64,000 nt of DNA from Hellea sp039977295 (GTDB lineage Bacteria > Pseudomonadota > Alphaproteobacteria > Caulobacterales > Maricaulaceae): the NCBI GenBank assembly GCA_039977295.1, contig JBDWDN010000007.1:62001-126000 (forward strand), given 5' to 3'. The notes below the pieces were generated by a model. The model was not told where the DNA came from and searched no databases. It saw only the letters and a program-made list of their open reading frames with translations. Position 1 is the stretch's first letter. Every line of letters starts with the position of its first letter. The position numbers and the translations under genes are program-made. Shown here piece by piece: positions 36,001 to 45,324 of this stretch.

Positions 36001-36894
36001 GTAAGCTATTTCCGGGCGCGCTTTGCCGAAGGCCTCCCCGACTACATCTTTACAGGTCCTAACCAGCATATGATTTCTCGCGCGGCGGCTTATTGCGGCA
36101 AGGCCGCAGGCGTGCCTGTCTATGACTTCCTGATTTTGGCCAATACCAACCATCCGCGTTACCGCCCCATCATCGCAAGTTATGCTTATCTCTATGACCC
36201 TTGGTATAAAGACATTTACCAAAGTTTCTTTGGCCTGAAAGAAGATCAATTGCGCACCGCAGGACCGCTCTTTGAATATAGCGAGCGTCTCACTCAAGAG
36301 CCAAATGCGGATTACGCTGCGCCGCGCGGTAAAACCCATATTGTCTTCTTCTCACAAAGTGCGAATTTTGATAATTCAAAAATCATGCTTGAATCTATCT
36401 GTCAGGCGACGAAAGACCGCAAAGACATCTACATCACAGTCAAGCTTCACCCGCATGAAAGCCCTGCCAATGTCGAACGCTACACGCAAATTGCGGCAGA
36501 TAACGGCATTAAAGGCAATATTCACGTCTTCCACAAAGGCGATGCCGTCGCGCTTCTCAACCAAGCTGACCTTGTTGTTCAGAGCTTCTCCAATATCGGC
36601 CTTGATGCCCTGCTATTGAAGAAGCCCGTTATTACATTCAAACCTAAAACGGATTTGAAAGCGCGTATCTTCCTTTATGAAAAAGATATTGGCTATGTGG
36701 TGAGCACCAAGACAACTTTGACAAATAAGGTCAAAAAATTCCTCAATGACCCCAAAGATCGCAAAGCCATGCAAGATATTGCTGAGGCATTTGCGGTGGA
36801 GAATGATCACTTCTTACGTGGCCAGAATGCTGCCCGCGTCATGAAAAGCGTTCAAGAGGACGTCATTGTCTATAAGGCGGCGCGCGAGAGTTAA
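33034..36894 (+). CDS. Giant putative glycan transferase, 1286 aa, with membrane segment and GT-B C-terminus
   Basis: This is the longest complete gene in the window. It has an N-terminal amphipathic/membrane-associating stretch (about 13-32), a hydrophobic helix pair (about 185-232), an Ala/Pro-rich linker (about 367-385), a mainly helical middle and a second Ala/Lys-rich linker (about 815-842). The C-terminal GT-B-like domain holds VKLHPHE (about 1136-1142) and SFSNIGLDALLLKKPVI (about 1184-1200), the nucleotide-sugar/CDP-glycerol-binding pattern of capsule transferases. The start is GTG 33034. Its architecture suggests several fused glycan-building domains. The substrate is unknown. Confidence 0.72.
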   Translation: MTYSEEYETQRTSLRLVLLSFVNRVFLWVLTRFSSKAGTGPFWRLCSRFLFLEMQARQWRGPLSSKPYIRFERYFAHSAEHLERFQNFVAGNGILVDLLASNWFEYLPIRERVPVTSLFRRIYQSENVWLSYRNRPAIVDRMKTLDNVDQDSLPQSVFIVPVRSVGGVMGVWLKITKVFSVIGAAIENSFKAIFRAVDALFGAITLGLLSIPVFIMAVLGFASPGIQAWVTRSKINMLSGLRPNSKKIGGYLSRYETLFANDLPRTQKMSNILKKPAFRPFLTKQRLDTLDFNDRVLASSLMRRCAAVDPQFAGLLNAVDLNDAISVRSQRHVAQLNEPGAQQKSEWETFKKLNSGQKHKAASSAAVAAPAAAVRAPRLRPAPLSEAILKQDGWFNPLQKHDLEFSTALRERAYNDAAAYVNKAENFSALSPQMMTKAAAVMALLQKPFTHDAAKAEVDNSLLVPAAIRNRSSKEQAEKALSAALPLLYPSYKDEAARSPIACWTALEDALEDDTEFSYAAEVLTASYSGTAFNRITDRSVSFDTFMITRLEEILDKIRLWVDWDDCPTSALAAYAHAAASAGDRASFDFFIVTLDGRTGVPPRFIINLRDSFFNTGIHQLDAVLSPATAATETSQLLTMEKGKKYLCLVEMGARVQALRQIEGVSDKLLCGPVAPTDAIKFPAGATLVQAEDFIPMYSTEDMEIGKDIDRLTEHYLDQARKTLKTSGISELYEDAIEVTHATMFFALYRDAISARICEKLIKTAGKYDGVILLARNGQILGNMIAPAAEAVGRENVYLSLGSHRAPEFFGALTTMRAAAKSAKAKKPAPKTETAKTEAADSTEWMSGMGGWISDSMNFHGRSMQSVEPGAYSIMTLEHINGYYDSYQALIREGLPHSNVELFTSAANVQLNDHINEDGFAPYEGEHSLRHCVLRPRTPDARPWMTPFVQTLRGSFDGFKSPFLPHYHDMILDRAQAVFSQRLPQIMDAVSYFRARFAEGLPDYIFTGPNQHMISRAAAYCGKAAGVPVYDFLILANTNHPRYRPIIASYAYLYDPWYKDIYQSFFGLKEDQLRTAGPLFEYSERLTQEPNADYAAPRGKTHIVFFSQSANFDNSKIMLESICQATKDRKDIYITVKLHPHESPANVERYTQIAADNGIKGNIHVFHKGDAVALLNQADLVVQSFSNIGLDALLLKKPVITFKPKTDLKARIFLYEKDIGYVVSTKTTLTNKVKKFLNDPKDRKAMQDIAEAFAVENDHFLRGQNAARVMKSVQEDVIVYKAARES

Positions 36895-37002
36895 GAGTTC
36901 AAAACCGGCACACTTGCCGCACAATAGAAGAGTATGTTACAAGCCCCTTGGGTTATAGTTAGACCTAAACACTATAATACGAGGCGCGAAACGGAGATTA
37001 TC

Positions 37003-38049
37003 ATGAGCACAGTATGCTATGACGGGCCCAGCAATTTTATCGACATTGTCGAAAAAGACGGGTATTTTTTAATTAAGAATTTCTTCAAGCGCGAAGCCGT
37101 TGAAAAAGCGCGGGCAGAATTAAAAGTCATTCTGGATAAAGACGAAAAACGCCGTAAAAAAGCGGGCGGGCCGGCTGTTGATGCCAGCACGGAATTTCGG
37201 TCAATCTATACTAAACTGATGCACACGATCTGGTTCCCGAGCCTGCAATCACCAGGTTATTTGGACCTGACCAATGATATGTTCGCCGCGCCTGCGATGA
37301 AGGATTTCATCAAGGGCCTTTGCGGAGATAATTTACGCATGCGGATTGACCTTATTCGCCGCAGCTCCGGCGAGAATGACTGGGTTGATGATTTTCAGCT
37401 TCCCCATGTCTGGCACCGCGATACATTAGGCGAGTTTACGTTCGGTATTTTCTTTGACGATATGCCAGAAGAAGGCGGCGGCGGCACAGCCGTTATACCT
37501 GGCACGCATTGGGATACGCGCGATCCGCGCTGGGACCTTATGCTCGGCCCGAAAAAGAACTTCACGCGTAAGCATCACCTTGGTAATCGCGAGCTTTTAT
37601 TCTTGCCTGAAAACTATGTGCCAGAGGCAAAATTAAACGCAAAAGTGGCCAAGAAAGCCAATGAGAAGAAAGTCGAAATTTCTGGTCAGATGGGCGATAT
37701 CTATTTCTTCCTCAATGATTCCTGGCATGGCCGCGCGCCAAATGTGTCAGATAAACGCTGGATGATTTCGCGCATTGGCTGTTTCGCAACAGAGTTTCCG
37801 TTCAAAGATGACATTCCGCTCCCTGCAGGCATGCAAAACCTCAAAGGCCCAATGGGCGAGCACTTTAATCGCAATCAAACACCAAATACGCAAACGGACA
37901 CGCTGCTGCGCCGCATGGCCTATAAACGCAAAGCAAATGTGCTAACCAATATGGCCGCGCGCGAAAAAGATAAGCTCCTCACCAAGTTTTATAGTCAGCC
38001 TGACATCGCCGCCGCGCGTGAAGCTGTCTTAAACGCAAATAACGTCTAA
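37003..38049 (+). CDS. Phytanoyl-CoA dioxygenase family protein in the glycan locus
   Basis: This is a 348-residue 2-oxoglutarate/Fe(II) oxygenase-fold protein. The iron ligands are visible as His138 and Asp140 in VWHRDTLGEF and distal His242 in DSWHGRAPN. ATG 37003 is chosen because GGAG lies 7 nt upstream; a longer frame begins at 36934 without support. It sits between the 1286-aa transferase and the ABC-like membrane protein, so a substrate in the same glycan or lipid pathway is likely (inference). Confidence 0.87.
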   Translation: MSTVCYDGPSNFIDIVEKDGYFLIKNFFKREAVEKARAELKVILDKDEKRRKKAGGPAVDASTEFRSIYTKLMHTIWFPSLQSPGYLDLTNDMFAAPAMKDFIKGLCGDNLRMRIDLIRRSSGENDWVDDFQLPHVWHRDTLGEFTFGIFFDDMPEEGGGGTAVIPGTHWDTRDPRWDLMLGPKKNFTRKHHLGNRELLFLPENYVPEAKLNAKVAKKANEKKVEISGQMGDIYFFLNDSWHGRAPNVSDKRWMISRIGCFATEFPFKDDIPLPAGMQNLKGPMGEHFNRNQTPNTQTDTLLRRMAYKRKANVLTNMAAREKDKLLTKFYSQPDIAAAREAVLNANNV

Positions 38050-38066
38050 GACGCCCTTTAGCTATC

Positions 38067-39728
38067 ATGTCGTCCGTCTCTCAAGAGAATCGCGCTTATC
38101 TAAAGCGCGCCTGGCGGCACTTGATTGGCACGGGGCTATGGCGGAATAAAAAACGCGCCGCAATTATATTTACCACGGGGTTTTTCACGACCGCCGTTCA
38201 AATATTTGCGGTGCTATTATTGGTCGGCGCGGCAAGAGCCTATGATGCAGATGGCATTCTGTCCTACGGCAAAATTACAATTGATCTTTCTGACGCGCCA
38301 GGGTCCAGCCGGCTAATTTATGCCTGCGTCGCGGGCGCTATGCTTGTAATCTCCATACTCGCGGGCATTGGGCATAAGCTGATTGTGACGCGGATCGGCC
38401 GCCGCTTTTACCAAGATCTCTTAGATGATACGCGTCTACGTCTTGTCACGGCCGTCAAAAGCGGACGTAGTTTTGACCGTAGCTCTTATTTGCAATATCT
38501 GAGCCGCGATTGCCGCTATCTGAGCCTGAGCTATATACGCGTGATGAATCTGATACAGCCCGCTTTATTGCTGATCAGCGTTTTTCTTATCTCTCTTATC
38601 ACCGTTCCAATTGCTGCCGCATTTTTGGGCGCCGCTGGCATATTAGTGCTGCCGCTAAACCTCTATTTGATTTTATGGGCGACGCGCACATCCCAAGACA
38701 TTCAAAGCTCCGCTAAGCTAAAAGGCCAAGAAGAAGCTAAATTTATCGCCAATGTAAGTTCCAACCCTTTCATTGCAGATACAAAGACCGAAGAGCTTAT
38801 CGACCCTAACCGTCCTGGCGAACAAGGGTTTCTCGGCGCTTTTGTGAAACGCCAGCGCATGAGTGCTTACAGCCAATCCATCACAGATTTAATGATGGCA
38901 CTCGTCATCATCGCCCTCGCGGCTTTCTTGTTTTTCGGCGGCGGGAATACGCTTCTGCTCAACCTTTCAAGCCTTGTGATCCTCGTTATCTTATTTCGCT
39001 TTATTACAGGCTACATCTCTAACCTCTCTCAGGCGATTATGATGGTGTCCTCATATGAACCCTTCTTCCGCCCCCTGCTAAATTTACGCGCCGGCGAGGA
39101 CACACCTCACAAGTTAGAGCCCTTTAACGGCGCGCTCGAAACGCCTATCCGCGCCGCGATTTTTCAAGCTCGGAAAAGCGATTGGTCTGATGTCAGCACA
39201 ATCGCGGCGGCGCTTAAACTCGGCGCGCCTTTGCAAATCGTAACCGCTGATTTTTCAGTCGACAAATTACGCGTGGCCGAGATCATGGAGAAAGCCAGCG
39301 CGACGTCTATTTCCTTAAGTGATGACGTATCAGCGCAGCTTCGCGCCTATCAGGATGGAAGCTCAGATGCATTATCCGATACAGCAAAGCTCTTTCTCAC
39401 CCTGTCTTACGGCGCCTCCCGCGGCGATGCGGGCTTTCTCATTGACGGCGCCTTATTACGCGATCTGGACCGCCTTGATTTACGCAGTATTTTTGGGGCT
39501 GCGGGCGACCGGCCCATTATTGTTGTCTACCGCTCGGCTCCGCGCCGTCTTGTCTTGCCGCCGCGCTTTCAGCTTCTCAGCCGCAGTCCCTCGGGCTTTT
39601 CGCTCATTTGCCAGGCCCATGAATTTATCGAGAAGCGGGATGAAATCGTCCAAATGATGCAAGCTATGCCAGCAGCAGCGCAGACTTCGGAGTCAGAGCC
39701 AGATGCTGCCTCTGAAATTATTGTATAG
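38067..39728 (+). CDS. ABC-exporter-like protein with degenerate ATPase domain
   Basis: Residues about 30-330 form a six-helix ABC-exporter-like membrane domain. Residues about 345-530 fit an ABC nucleotide-binding domain in layout but have lost its motifs. The Walker A region (about 386-402, GAPLQIVTADFSVDK) lacks GxxGxGK(S/T). The signature region (about 435-449, ALSDTAKLFLTLSYG) lacks LSGGQ. The Walker B-like FLIDG (457-461) has Gly where Glu is expected, and the H-switch is Tyr488 in IIVVYRS. The frame is intact, so it is probably a functional pseudo-ATPase or regulator. It lies 17 bp after the dioxygenase gene. The degenerate reading is mine and needs structural comparison. Confidence 0.65.
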   Translation: MSSVSQENRAYLKRAWRHLIGTGLWRNKKRAAIIFTTGFFTTAVQIFAVLLLVGAARAYDADGILSYGKITIDLSDAPGSSRLIYACVAGAMLVISILAGIGHKLIVTRIGRRFYQDLLDDTRLRLVTAVKSGRSFDRSSYLQYLSRDCRYLSLSYIRVMNLIQPALLLISVFLISLITVPIAAAFLGAAGILVLPLNLYLILWATRTSQDIQSSAKLKGQEEAKFIANVSSNPFIADTKTEELIDPNRPGEQGFLGAFVKRQRMSAYSQSITDLMMALVIIALAAFLFFGGGNTLLLNLSSLVILVILFRFITGYISNLSQAIMMVSSYEPFFRPLLNLRAGEDTPHKLEPFNGALETPIRAAIFQARKSDWSDVSTIAAALKLGAPLQIVTADFSVDKLRVAEIMEKASATSISLSDDVSAQLRAYQDGSSDALSDTAKLFLTLSYGASRGDAGFLIDGALLRDLDRLDLRSIFGAAGDRPIIVVYRSAPRRLVLPPRFQLLSRSPSGFSLICQAHEFIEKRDEIVQMMQAMPAAAQTSESEPDAASEIIV

Positions 39729-39784
39729 TAATGCGCTCGATAATGCTTAAAACGATGCCAAACGGGCCCAGAGGTTTCCTTTAA

Positions 39785-41281
39785 ATGCTATTTAACTCTT
39801 ACACATTCATTTTTCTGTTTGTGCCATTCACGCTATTACTGACGGCGCTTGCGCGCCGCTTTGGCGGTGTGCGCGGAGCCTCTGCAATATTGGTGGCCGC
39901 CTCATTATTCTTTTATGCCTATCACGATATCCGCCTGCTCGCGCTTATTGGCGGGTCTATTGTCCTCAATTACTGGCTGACGGGTTTTATTTATAACGCA
40001 GAAGGACGAAGGCGCTATTGGTTTACGGTTTTGGGGGTTGTTCTCAACCTCGCTTTGCTGGCTTATTTCAAATATACCAATTTCTTTTTGGAAAATGTGG
40101 CGGCTATCTCTGGCGCTGACTTTGATTTTAAGAAAATCGCCCTCCCCATTGGTATCTCTTTTTATACCTTCCAACAGGTCGCCTATAATACCGACACCTA
40201 TAGCCGCAAAATCAAAGAGCGGGATTTCCTATCCTACGCGCTTTTCGTCGCCTTTTTCCCGCAGTTGATTGCGGGCCCGATTGTTCATCACGGACAGATT
40301 ATCAAACAATTTGCCTCTGATGCCTTTGGCCGCATTAAATGGGAAAATATTCTTATTGGGGTCAGTATTTTTGGGCTGGGTCTCTTTTCCAAAAAAATCC
40401 TCGCGGACACTTTTGCGGGCTATGCCACGCCAATCTTCGTCTCCGCAGATCAAGGCGAAGCGGTAAGCTTCCTCATGGCTTGGAAAGGCTCGCTGTCTTA
40501 CACCTTCCAAATCTATTTTGACTTTGCGGGTTACTCGACCATGGCTGTCGGCCTGGGCCGTATGTTTGGTGTAAAGCTGCCAACTAACTTCTTCTCGCCT
40601 TATAAATCGACCAACATTATCGAATTTTGGCGCCGCTGGCATATGACGCTTTCGACCTTCCTGCGCGATTATCTTTACATCGCCATGGGCGGTAACCGCA
40701 AAGGTAAAGCCCGGCGCTGGTTTAACTTGCTCGCCACCATGGTTCTCGGCGGGTTATGGCATGGCGCGAGTTGGAATTTTGTCATTTGGGGAACGCTCCA
40801 CGGAGTTTATCTTGTCATAAATCACGCCTGGAATATGCTGACCAAACGCGTCAAGGCACTCGGCGCGATGCAAAAGACAACAGCTTGGAAACTTGTTGGC
40901 TGGCTAATTACATTTGTCGCCGTTGTGGCCGCTTGGGTTGGCTTCCGCGCTGTCACGCTTGGCGGGAACCTATCCCTGCTCTCCTCTATGTTTGGCTTTA
41001 AAGGGCTTGGCGATATGGGCGCGGATATTGCGACGCTTGATCTGAAATTCTGGCTCTTCCTTATTGCAGGCTTTGCCATTGCGCTGGGCATGCCCAATAT
41101 GGCGCAAATCTTTGGCGATGTTCGTGCGACCTATGAAGAGCACGGCCCGGCCAAAGCGTTTGGTATCATTACCGTGAACTACAAACCAAATCTGATGTGG
41201 ACCGTGATTATGGCCGTCATCGCGGCGGTCGCTGTATTCTATCTCTCTCCCACCACTGAATTCTTATATTGGGCGTTTTAA
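39785..41281 (+). CDS. MBOAT-family membrane O-acyltransferase (AlgI-like)
   Basis: This is a 498-residue integral membrane protein with about ten helices. It has the AlgI/DltB-type features: FAGYSTMAVGLGRMFG (about 246-261), NIIEFWRRWHMTLSTFLRDY (about 277-296) and LGGLWHGASWNF (about 320-331) with the likely catalytic His326. Such enzymes pass an acyl group (acetyl or other) across the inner membrane to a periplasmic polysaccharide. It is followed, with TAATG overlap, by an SGNH-like protein, the usual partner arrangement. Confidence 0.92.
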   Translation: MLFNSYTFIFLFVPFTLLLTALARRFGGVRGASAILVAASLFFYAYHDIRLLALIGGSIVLNYWLTGFIYNAEGRRRYWFTVLGVVLNLALLAYFKYTNFFLENVAAISGADFDFKKIALPIGISFYTFQQVAYNTDTYSRKIKERDFLSYALFVAFFPQLIAGPIVHHGQIIKQFASDAFGRIKWENILIGVSIFGLGLFSKKILADTFAGYATPIFVSADQGEAVSFLMAWKGSLSYTFQIYFDFAGYSTMAVGLGRMFGVKLPTNFFSPYKSTNIIEFWRRWHMTLSTFLRDYLYIAMGGNRKGKARRWFNLLATMVLGGLWHGASWNFVIWGTLHGVYLVINHAWNMLTKRVKALGAMQKTTAWKLVGWLITFVAVVAAWVGFRAVTLGGNLSLLSSMFGFKGLGDMGADIATLDLKFWLFLIAGFAIALGMPNMAQIFGDVRATYEEHGPAKAFGIITVNYKPNLMWTVIMAVIAAVAVFYLSPTTEFLYWAF

Positions 41282-42813
41282 TGACTGAGAAAACTGTCGA
41301 TAACACAATACAATATAGCAAGTCCTCTGGCTGGAAGATGCTCGCATTCCTTTGCGTTTTCCTGATTGCAGGCGTCGTTTCTATCATCAAATTTGATAGC
41401 TATTTCACGGATTTCTGGAAGATACGAAAATGCAATCCCGATGGCTATGCCCGCGGTGATTTCATGACGGCCTGCGGGGGTATCAAGGTCGACCGATATG
41501 CTTTCGGGTCTATCTATCTGGGGTCTCAAAAGAATGCTGTGAAGAATGCAAAAACAGCCGACGTCATTATTTTTGGTAATAGCCGCACCATGCGCTCATT
41601 CTCGACGGATGCCATGGATAATTATTTCAAAAGCAAAGGCCTGACATATGTTATCTTTGCTGTTGAAGGCGCAAGCTATGCCTCAGCCCAGCACACGGTC
41701 AATAAACTTGGTCTTAAGCCTAAGATCGTGATGACGAATACGGAAATTCTATATTCGAATGTTGTCGGCGCAGCCTTTGGCGATTTAGTCTATTTCCCAG
41801 ACAAATATAAAACGCGTTTTGATTTTTTCCATGCCGCTCAAAGCGTCCAGAAATGGGCCTGTAAGAGCGGCATAAAAATGGTCGAAGACTATTACTGCAA
41901 AGGCCGCACAGGCGCTGGATGGCGATCTGCCGTCACGGGACGCTTCAAATGGGAACTCGTAGCGGATCCCGAGAAGAATACTCTCATCACGCCGCGTAAA
42001 GAAAATACACCGCCCAATGGACGCCTCAATACTGTCCTGCCCAATGCCCAAGAGTTTTTAGGCAATTCTAACTTCAAGAAATCTTGTCATGTTCTGTATA
42101 TGGTCAACTCCCCCTCATCTGAGCCAAATTTACAGGCGGCTTTGGCGGGCGAAGTGGGCGCGATTCCTGTTTACACCCCTTTCAGCGACCTTCAGACATA
42201 TGATAAAAGCCATATGGACCGGCCAACCTCTGAGCGCTGGGCCTCATCCTTTATAAAGGATCTAGACCCAGCGCTGGACAAATGTCTTGAAGGCGAAGGC
42301 CGCTTTGCCCCGCCTGTTATAGAAGAATTTGACATCGCCACAGCCGATATTGACGGCAGCACTGATTTTGAAACGTGGAAGCCGCGCGATGGTATCAGCG
42401 TCGCCGACGCCTTTGCGTTAGGGCTTGATGAGACAAAAACAGCAGACTTGGTAATTGTCGAGAAAGCCGGCGCGCGCCTTCAAAAGATTTATAGAGAAAC
42501 ACCCATCAAGGCCGGCATGACCGTAAAATTTAGTGGATGGTTCTGGGCAGATGAAGACATCACCATGCGCGCTCAAATCGTGCGCTCTTGTTCTGCAGCC
42601 ACCCCGGTTGAACAGGTCAATACATTCTTCACACTTTCGACCGAGCCGAGGCGCTATGAGATTAGTCATACCTTTGAGCAAGATCACGCCTGCGCCCTTG
42701 TGCAAATTACGGCTGATCCGGATAATACGTCATTTTACGGATGGCGCTACCGTACCGAGTTTACCCCTGCCGCAGTCGCGCCTGCGGAAAATAACGCCCC
42801 TACCGAAGAATAA
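41281..42813 (+). CDS. SGNH-like membrane-anchored acyltransferase partner with C-terminal carbohydrate-binding-like domain
   Basis: This 510-residue protein has one N-terminal membrane helix (about 19-38) and then a periplasmic SGNH-hydrolase-like domain. The block IIFGNSRTMRS has the candidate nucleophile Ser101, and DKSHMDR has the Asp308/His311 pair of the SGNH triad. A beta-rich C-terminal domain (about 365-495) resembles a carbohydrate-binding module. It is probably the AlgJ/AlgX-type acceptor-side acylation enzyme for MBOAT. The start ATG at 41281 overlaps the MBOAT stop by one base; an earlier in-frame start lies inside that gene. Confidence 0.78.
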   Translation: MTEKTVDNTIQYSKSSGWKMLAFLCVFLIAGVVSIIKFDSYFTDFWKIRKCNPDGYARGDFMTACGGIKVDRYAFGSIYLGSQKNAVKNAKTADVIIFGNSRTMRSFSTDAMDNYFKSKGLTYVIFAVEGASYASAQHTVNKLGLKPKIVMTNTEILYSNVVGAAFGDLVYFPDKYKTRFDFFHAAQSVQKWACKSGIKMVEDYYCKGRTGAGWRSAVTGRFKWELVADPEKNTLITPRKENTPPNGRLNTVLPNAQEFLGNSNFKKSCHVLYMVNSPSSEPNLQAALAGEVGAIPVYTPFSDLQTYDKSHMDRPTSERWASSFIKDLDPALDKCLEGEGRFAPPVIEEFDIATADIDGSTDFETWKPRDGISVADAFALGLDETKTADLVIVEKAGARLQKIYRETPIKAGMTVKFSGWFWADEDITMRAQIVRSCSAATPVEQVNTFFTLSTEPRRYEISHTFEQDHACALVQITADPDNTSFYGWRYRTEFTPAAVAPAENNAPTEE

Positions 42814-42874
42814 GCCTCTGATTTCACGGTATTTTTCGGCTGACGCCTCGGGCAGAGTGCGGTAACCTCTCGGT

Positions 42875-45256
42875 GTGATAGTCTTTGATTATATCTATTA
42901 TCTTACGCTCAAAGTTGTTTTTGAGCTGCGCCGGCGGCTGCCGCTTTACGCCAATGATCACGCGCGCATAAATTCGACTTACGCTTTCGCCTTGTTGAAA
43001 CTTTTTCAGTCCTCGCAGCTCTCTCTAAAATCAAAACGCCGCCTCTTTGAAATTTATGCGAAGCGGTTTTCTATGCCCGTTTCAGTCAAGCGCATGGCCA
43101 ATACACTCTATTGCGACCCGCAGCGAACCGCGTTTTTGAAATTCCTCTCCGCAGAGGAAATCGATATTTCGGCCGAACGCTTGCAAAATCGAGTCCTGCA
43201 TAGTTTGGGCCGCATGCCCAAATATTCTTTAAGGCAAAGCCGCAACTTCAAGGGAAAATTGACGCGGCCCCTCATGCCCATTTTTTCCACGCGCTACACG
43301 CAGCTCATACACATGGCGGGCAAGAGCCGCGCTGAACGATTTTCAATTGCGGATGTTGAAACGCCTAAAGTTACGGCGCGAAAAGGCTCTGCCATATTAT
43401 GCCTCCCGCTTGGGCGCTTAGTAAAAGCAGATTTACAGGCGCTCAAAGGTTTTGACGAAATTATCGTGATGCCGCAAATGCCCTGTGACGTGCCCGTCAT
43501 TCAGGCGGGAATAAAAGCCGCTTTAGGCGCGCGAATAACCGTCAGGTTTTACGACCCTAAAGACCATCATGCCGCGCCTTATTCCAAGGGCGATGCCTTT
43601 ATCTCGAAGGCCTGTGATGATTTGGGAGGGCAGTTTTTAGAGGCCGCGCTAAGCTCGCCCTCTATTAGGCGGTTTATTCCAAAAATATTGGATGAAGATT
43701 TAGCGCTCGATATTTCAGATATTATCTACCGCCCCATTCAGCGCTTCTACGCGGCGCTACGGTCCGTCGAGACGCAAGGGCCGTCATTGCCTGTCTATTT
43801 TAGCGGGCCTTCCAATGCGCTGCCCCGAACGCTTGCTGTTATCGGGACAAATCCTGTGTTTATTTTGGGACAAGGCTCTGGCGTGGTTAGCGACGAGGAT
43901 TCGCAAGATGAATGGCTCCTAAGGCCTTCCACTGCGGAAATGACCAATGGGCTTAACACATTTATGAAGCTGCTAAAGAAACGCCTTGCCGCCGCCCTGC
44001 CGCCTATCCCAACGGACGGGACAAACCATATCTATATCGCAACCAATACCCGCTCTAAAAGTTACGCGCTGGCCAATAACGTCATAAAAGAAAAACTCAT
44101 TGATGTTGCGCCCGTGACTATTTTTGATTTCGCCGCGCCCCAAGGACTAAGAAGTATTTCCAAAGCCAGCCTAGCACCTTGTCTCTATAATGCCCTGCAC
44201 AGCGCCGATAGCGGCGAGCGGGCTTTACTGTCGCATTTCGTGCAGGCGGGCAGCCGCATGACCTTGGACGGGCAGAGCCTAGGTGCCTTTCCCGCCAGCG
44301 AAATGAAGGAAATTGTGAGTATCGCATTAGAGCAAAATATTGGCGCGCTTATCGGCAATGTCATTCTCTACCGCATGATGGAGCAACGGTTAAAAGATGT
44401 CAGGAACGCCCAGCTTCTTTTACTGCCGGGCCGCCATGGTAATATTCGCTGCTTAGCGCGCGCCTTCGAGACAGCGGGTCTGCCTAGCCTGGACGTGCAG
44501 GTTCTATTCGTCTCCGAAATGTCGCGCTATAAACCGCCAATGGCTGCTCGCCACACCGTCATCGATAGCTTCGCCCGTGACCGTTATGTCAATGAATGGG
44601 GCAAACCGCCTGCCTCCATAGACCTTATCGGCGCGATCAATTTAGATGAAGACATTAAACAAGCCCGAAGCTTTGACCGAGAGATCAACCGCAAGTCCCT
44701 GCTCGGCGCGCCTAAGGCAAGAACCGTCACATTTGCCTGCCAGCCCTTACCTGACACTGAAATTATAGCTGCAGTCGAAGCCATTGCCAAAGCCCTTAAG
44801 CCGCAGAAGAAACTGCATCTCTGCGTCAAGCTGCATCCCTCGCAATCTGAAAGCCTTTTGGGTCATATTAGCGAATTTCTCATGGAAGCCTTCGGAGATA
44901 AATCTCGCTATACTGTTTTGCGCAAAGTCAGCTTTGCAAAGGTCATGTCCGTCACAGATATTCTGGTGAGTTACTTTTCCAATGTCTGCCTCATGGCGCC
45001 TGCCTTTAACGTCCCTGTGATAACCCTGCCCAGCTCCGCGCCAATGCCCTCTCTAACGCTCGCCGATATGGGCCTCGCCATTGCCGCCACAACATTGGAT
45101 GATTTTGACGATAAGCTAAGCACGGTATTATCAAGCAGCGGCCTTGACGACCAAAATCTACCGCCGCATCCTTACCTAAGCAAAAACCCGCATATGACGA
45201 CGCCGGACTCCTTAAACCGTTTGGCGGATGTGGCGCGGCGCGGCTTTAATGAATAA
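42875..45256 (+). CDS. Putative glycan transferase, 793 aa (capsule-transferase-like C-terminus)
   Basis: This protein is the third large member of the locus. The C-terminal GT-B-like domain includes LHLCVKLHPSQ (about 647-657) and LVSYFSNVCLMAPAFNVPVI (about 698-717), similar in layout to the C-terminus of the 1286-aa protein. The N-terminal half is helical and of unknown family. The start is a GTG at 42875. Its last 49 codons recur in decayed form at 48920-49069, beyond the acyltransferase and beta-helix genes. Confidence 0.72.
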   Translation: MIVFDYIYYLTLKVVFELRRRLPLYANDHARINSTYAFALLKLFQSSQLSLKSKRRLFEIYAKRFSMPVSVKRMANTLYCDPQRTAFLKFLSAEEIDISAERLQNRVLHSLGRMPKYSLRQSRNFKGKLTRPLMPIFSTRYTQLIHMAGKSRAERFSIADVETPKVTARKGSAILCLPLGRLVKADLQALKGFDEIIVMPQMPCDVPVIQAGIKAALGARITVRFYDPKDHHAAPYSKGDAFISKACDDLGGQFLEAALSSPSIRRFIPKILDEDLALDISDIIYRPIQRFYAALRSVETQGPSLPVYFSGPSNALPRTLAVIGTNPVFILGQGSGVVSDEDSQDEWLLRPSTAEMTNGLNTFMKLLKKRLAAALPPIPTDGTNHIYIATNTRSKSYALANNVIKEKLIDVAPVTIFDFAAPQGLRSISKASLAPCLYNALHSADSGERALLSHFVQAGSRMTLDGQSLGAFPASEMKEIVSIALEQNIGALIGNVILYRMMEQRLKDVRNAQLLLLPGRHGNIRCLARAFETAGLPSLDVQVLFVSEMSRYKPPMAARHTVIDSFARDRYVNEWGKPPASIDLIGAINLDEDIKQARSFDREINRKSLLGAPKARTVTFACQPLPDTEIIAAVEAIAKALKPQKKLHLCVKLHPSQSESLLGHISEFLMEAFGDKSRYTVLRKVSFAKVMSVTDILVSYFSNVCLMAPAFNVPVITLPSSAPMPSLTLADMGLAIAATTLDDFDDKLSTVLSSSGLDDQNLPPHPYLSKNPHMTTPDSLNRLADVARRGFNE

Positions 45257-45324
45257 CGGCCAACGGGCGGCTAGAATAAACATTACGGAATCGCGTCCGC
45301 CGGCAGACGCAATATCCCCCGCAA

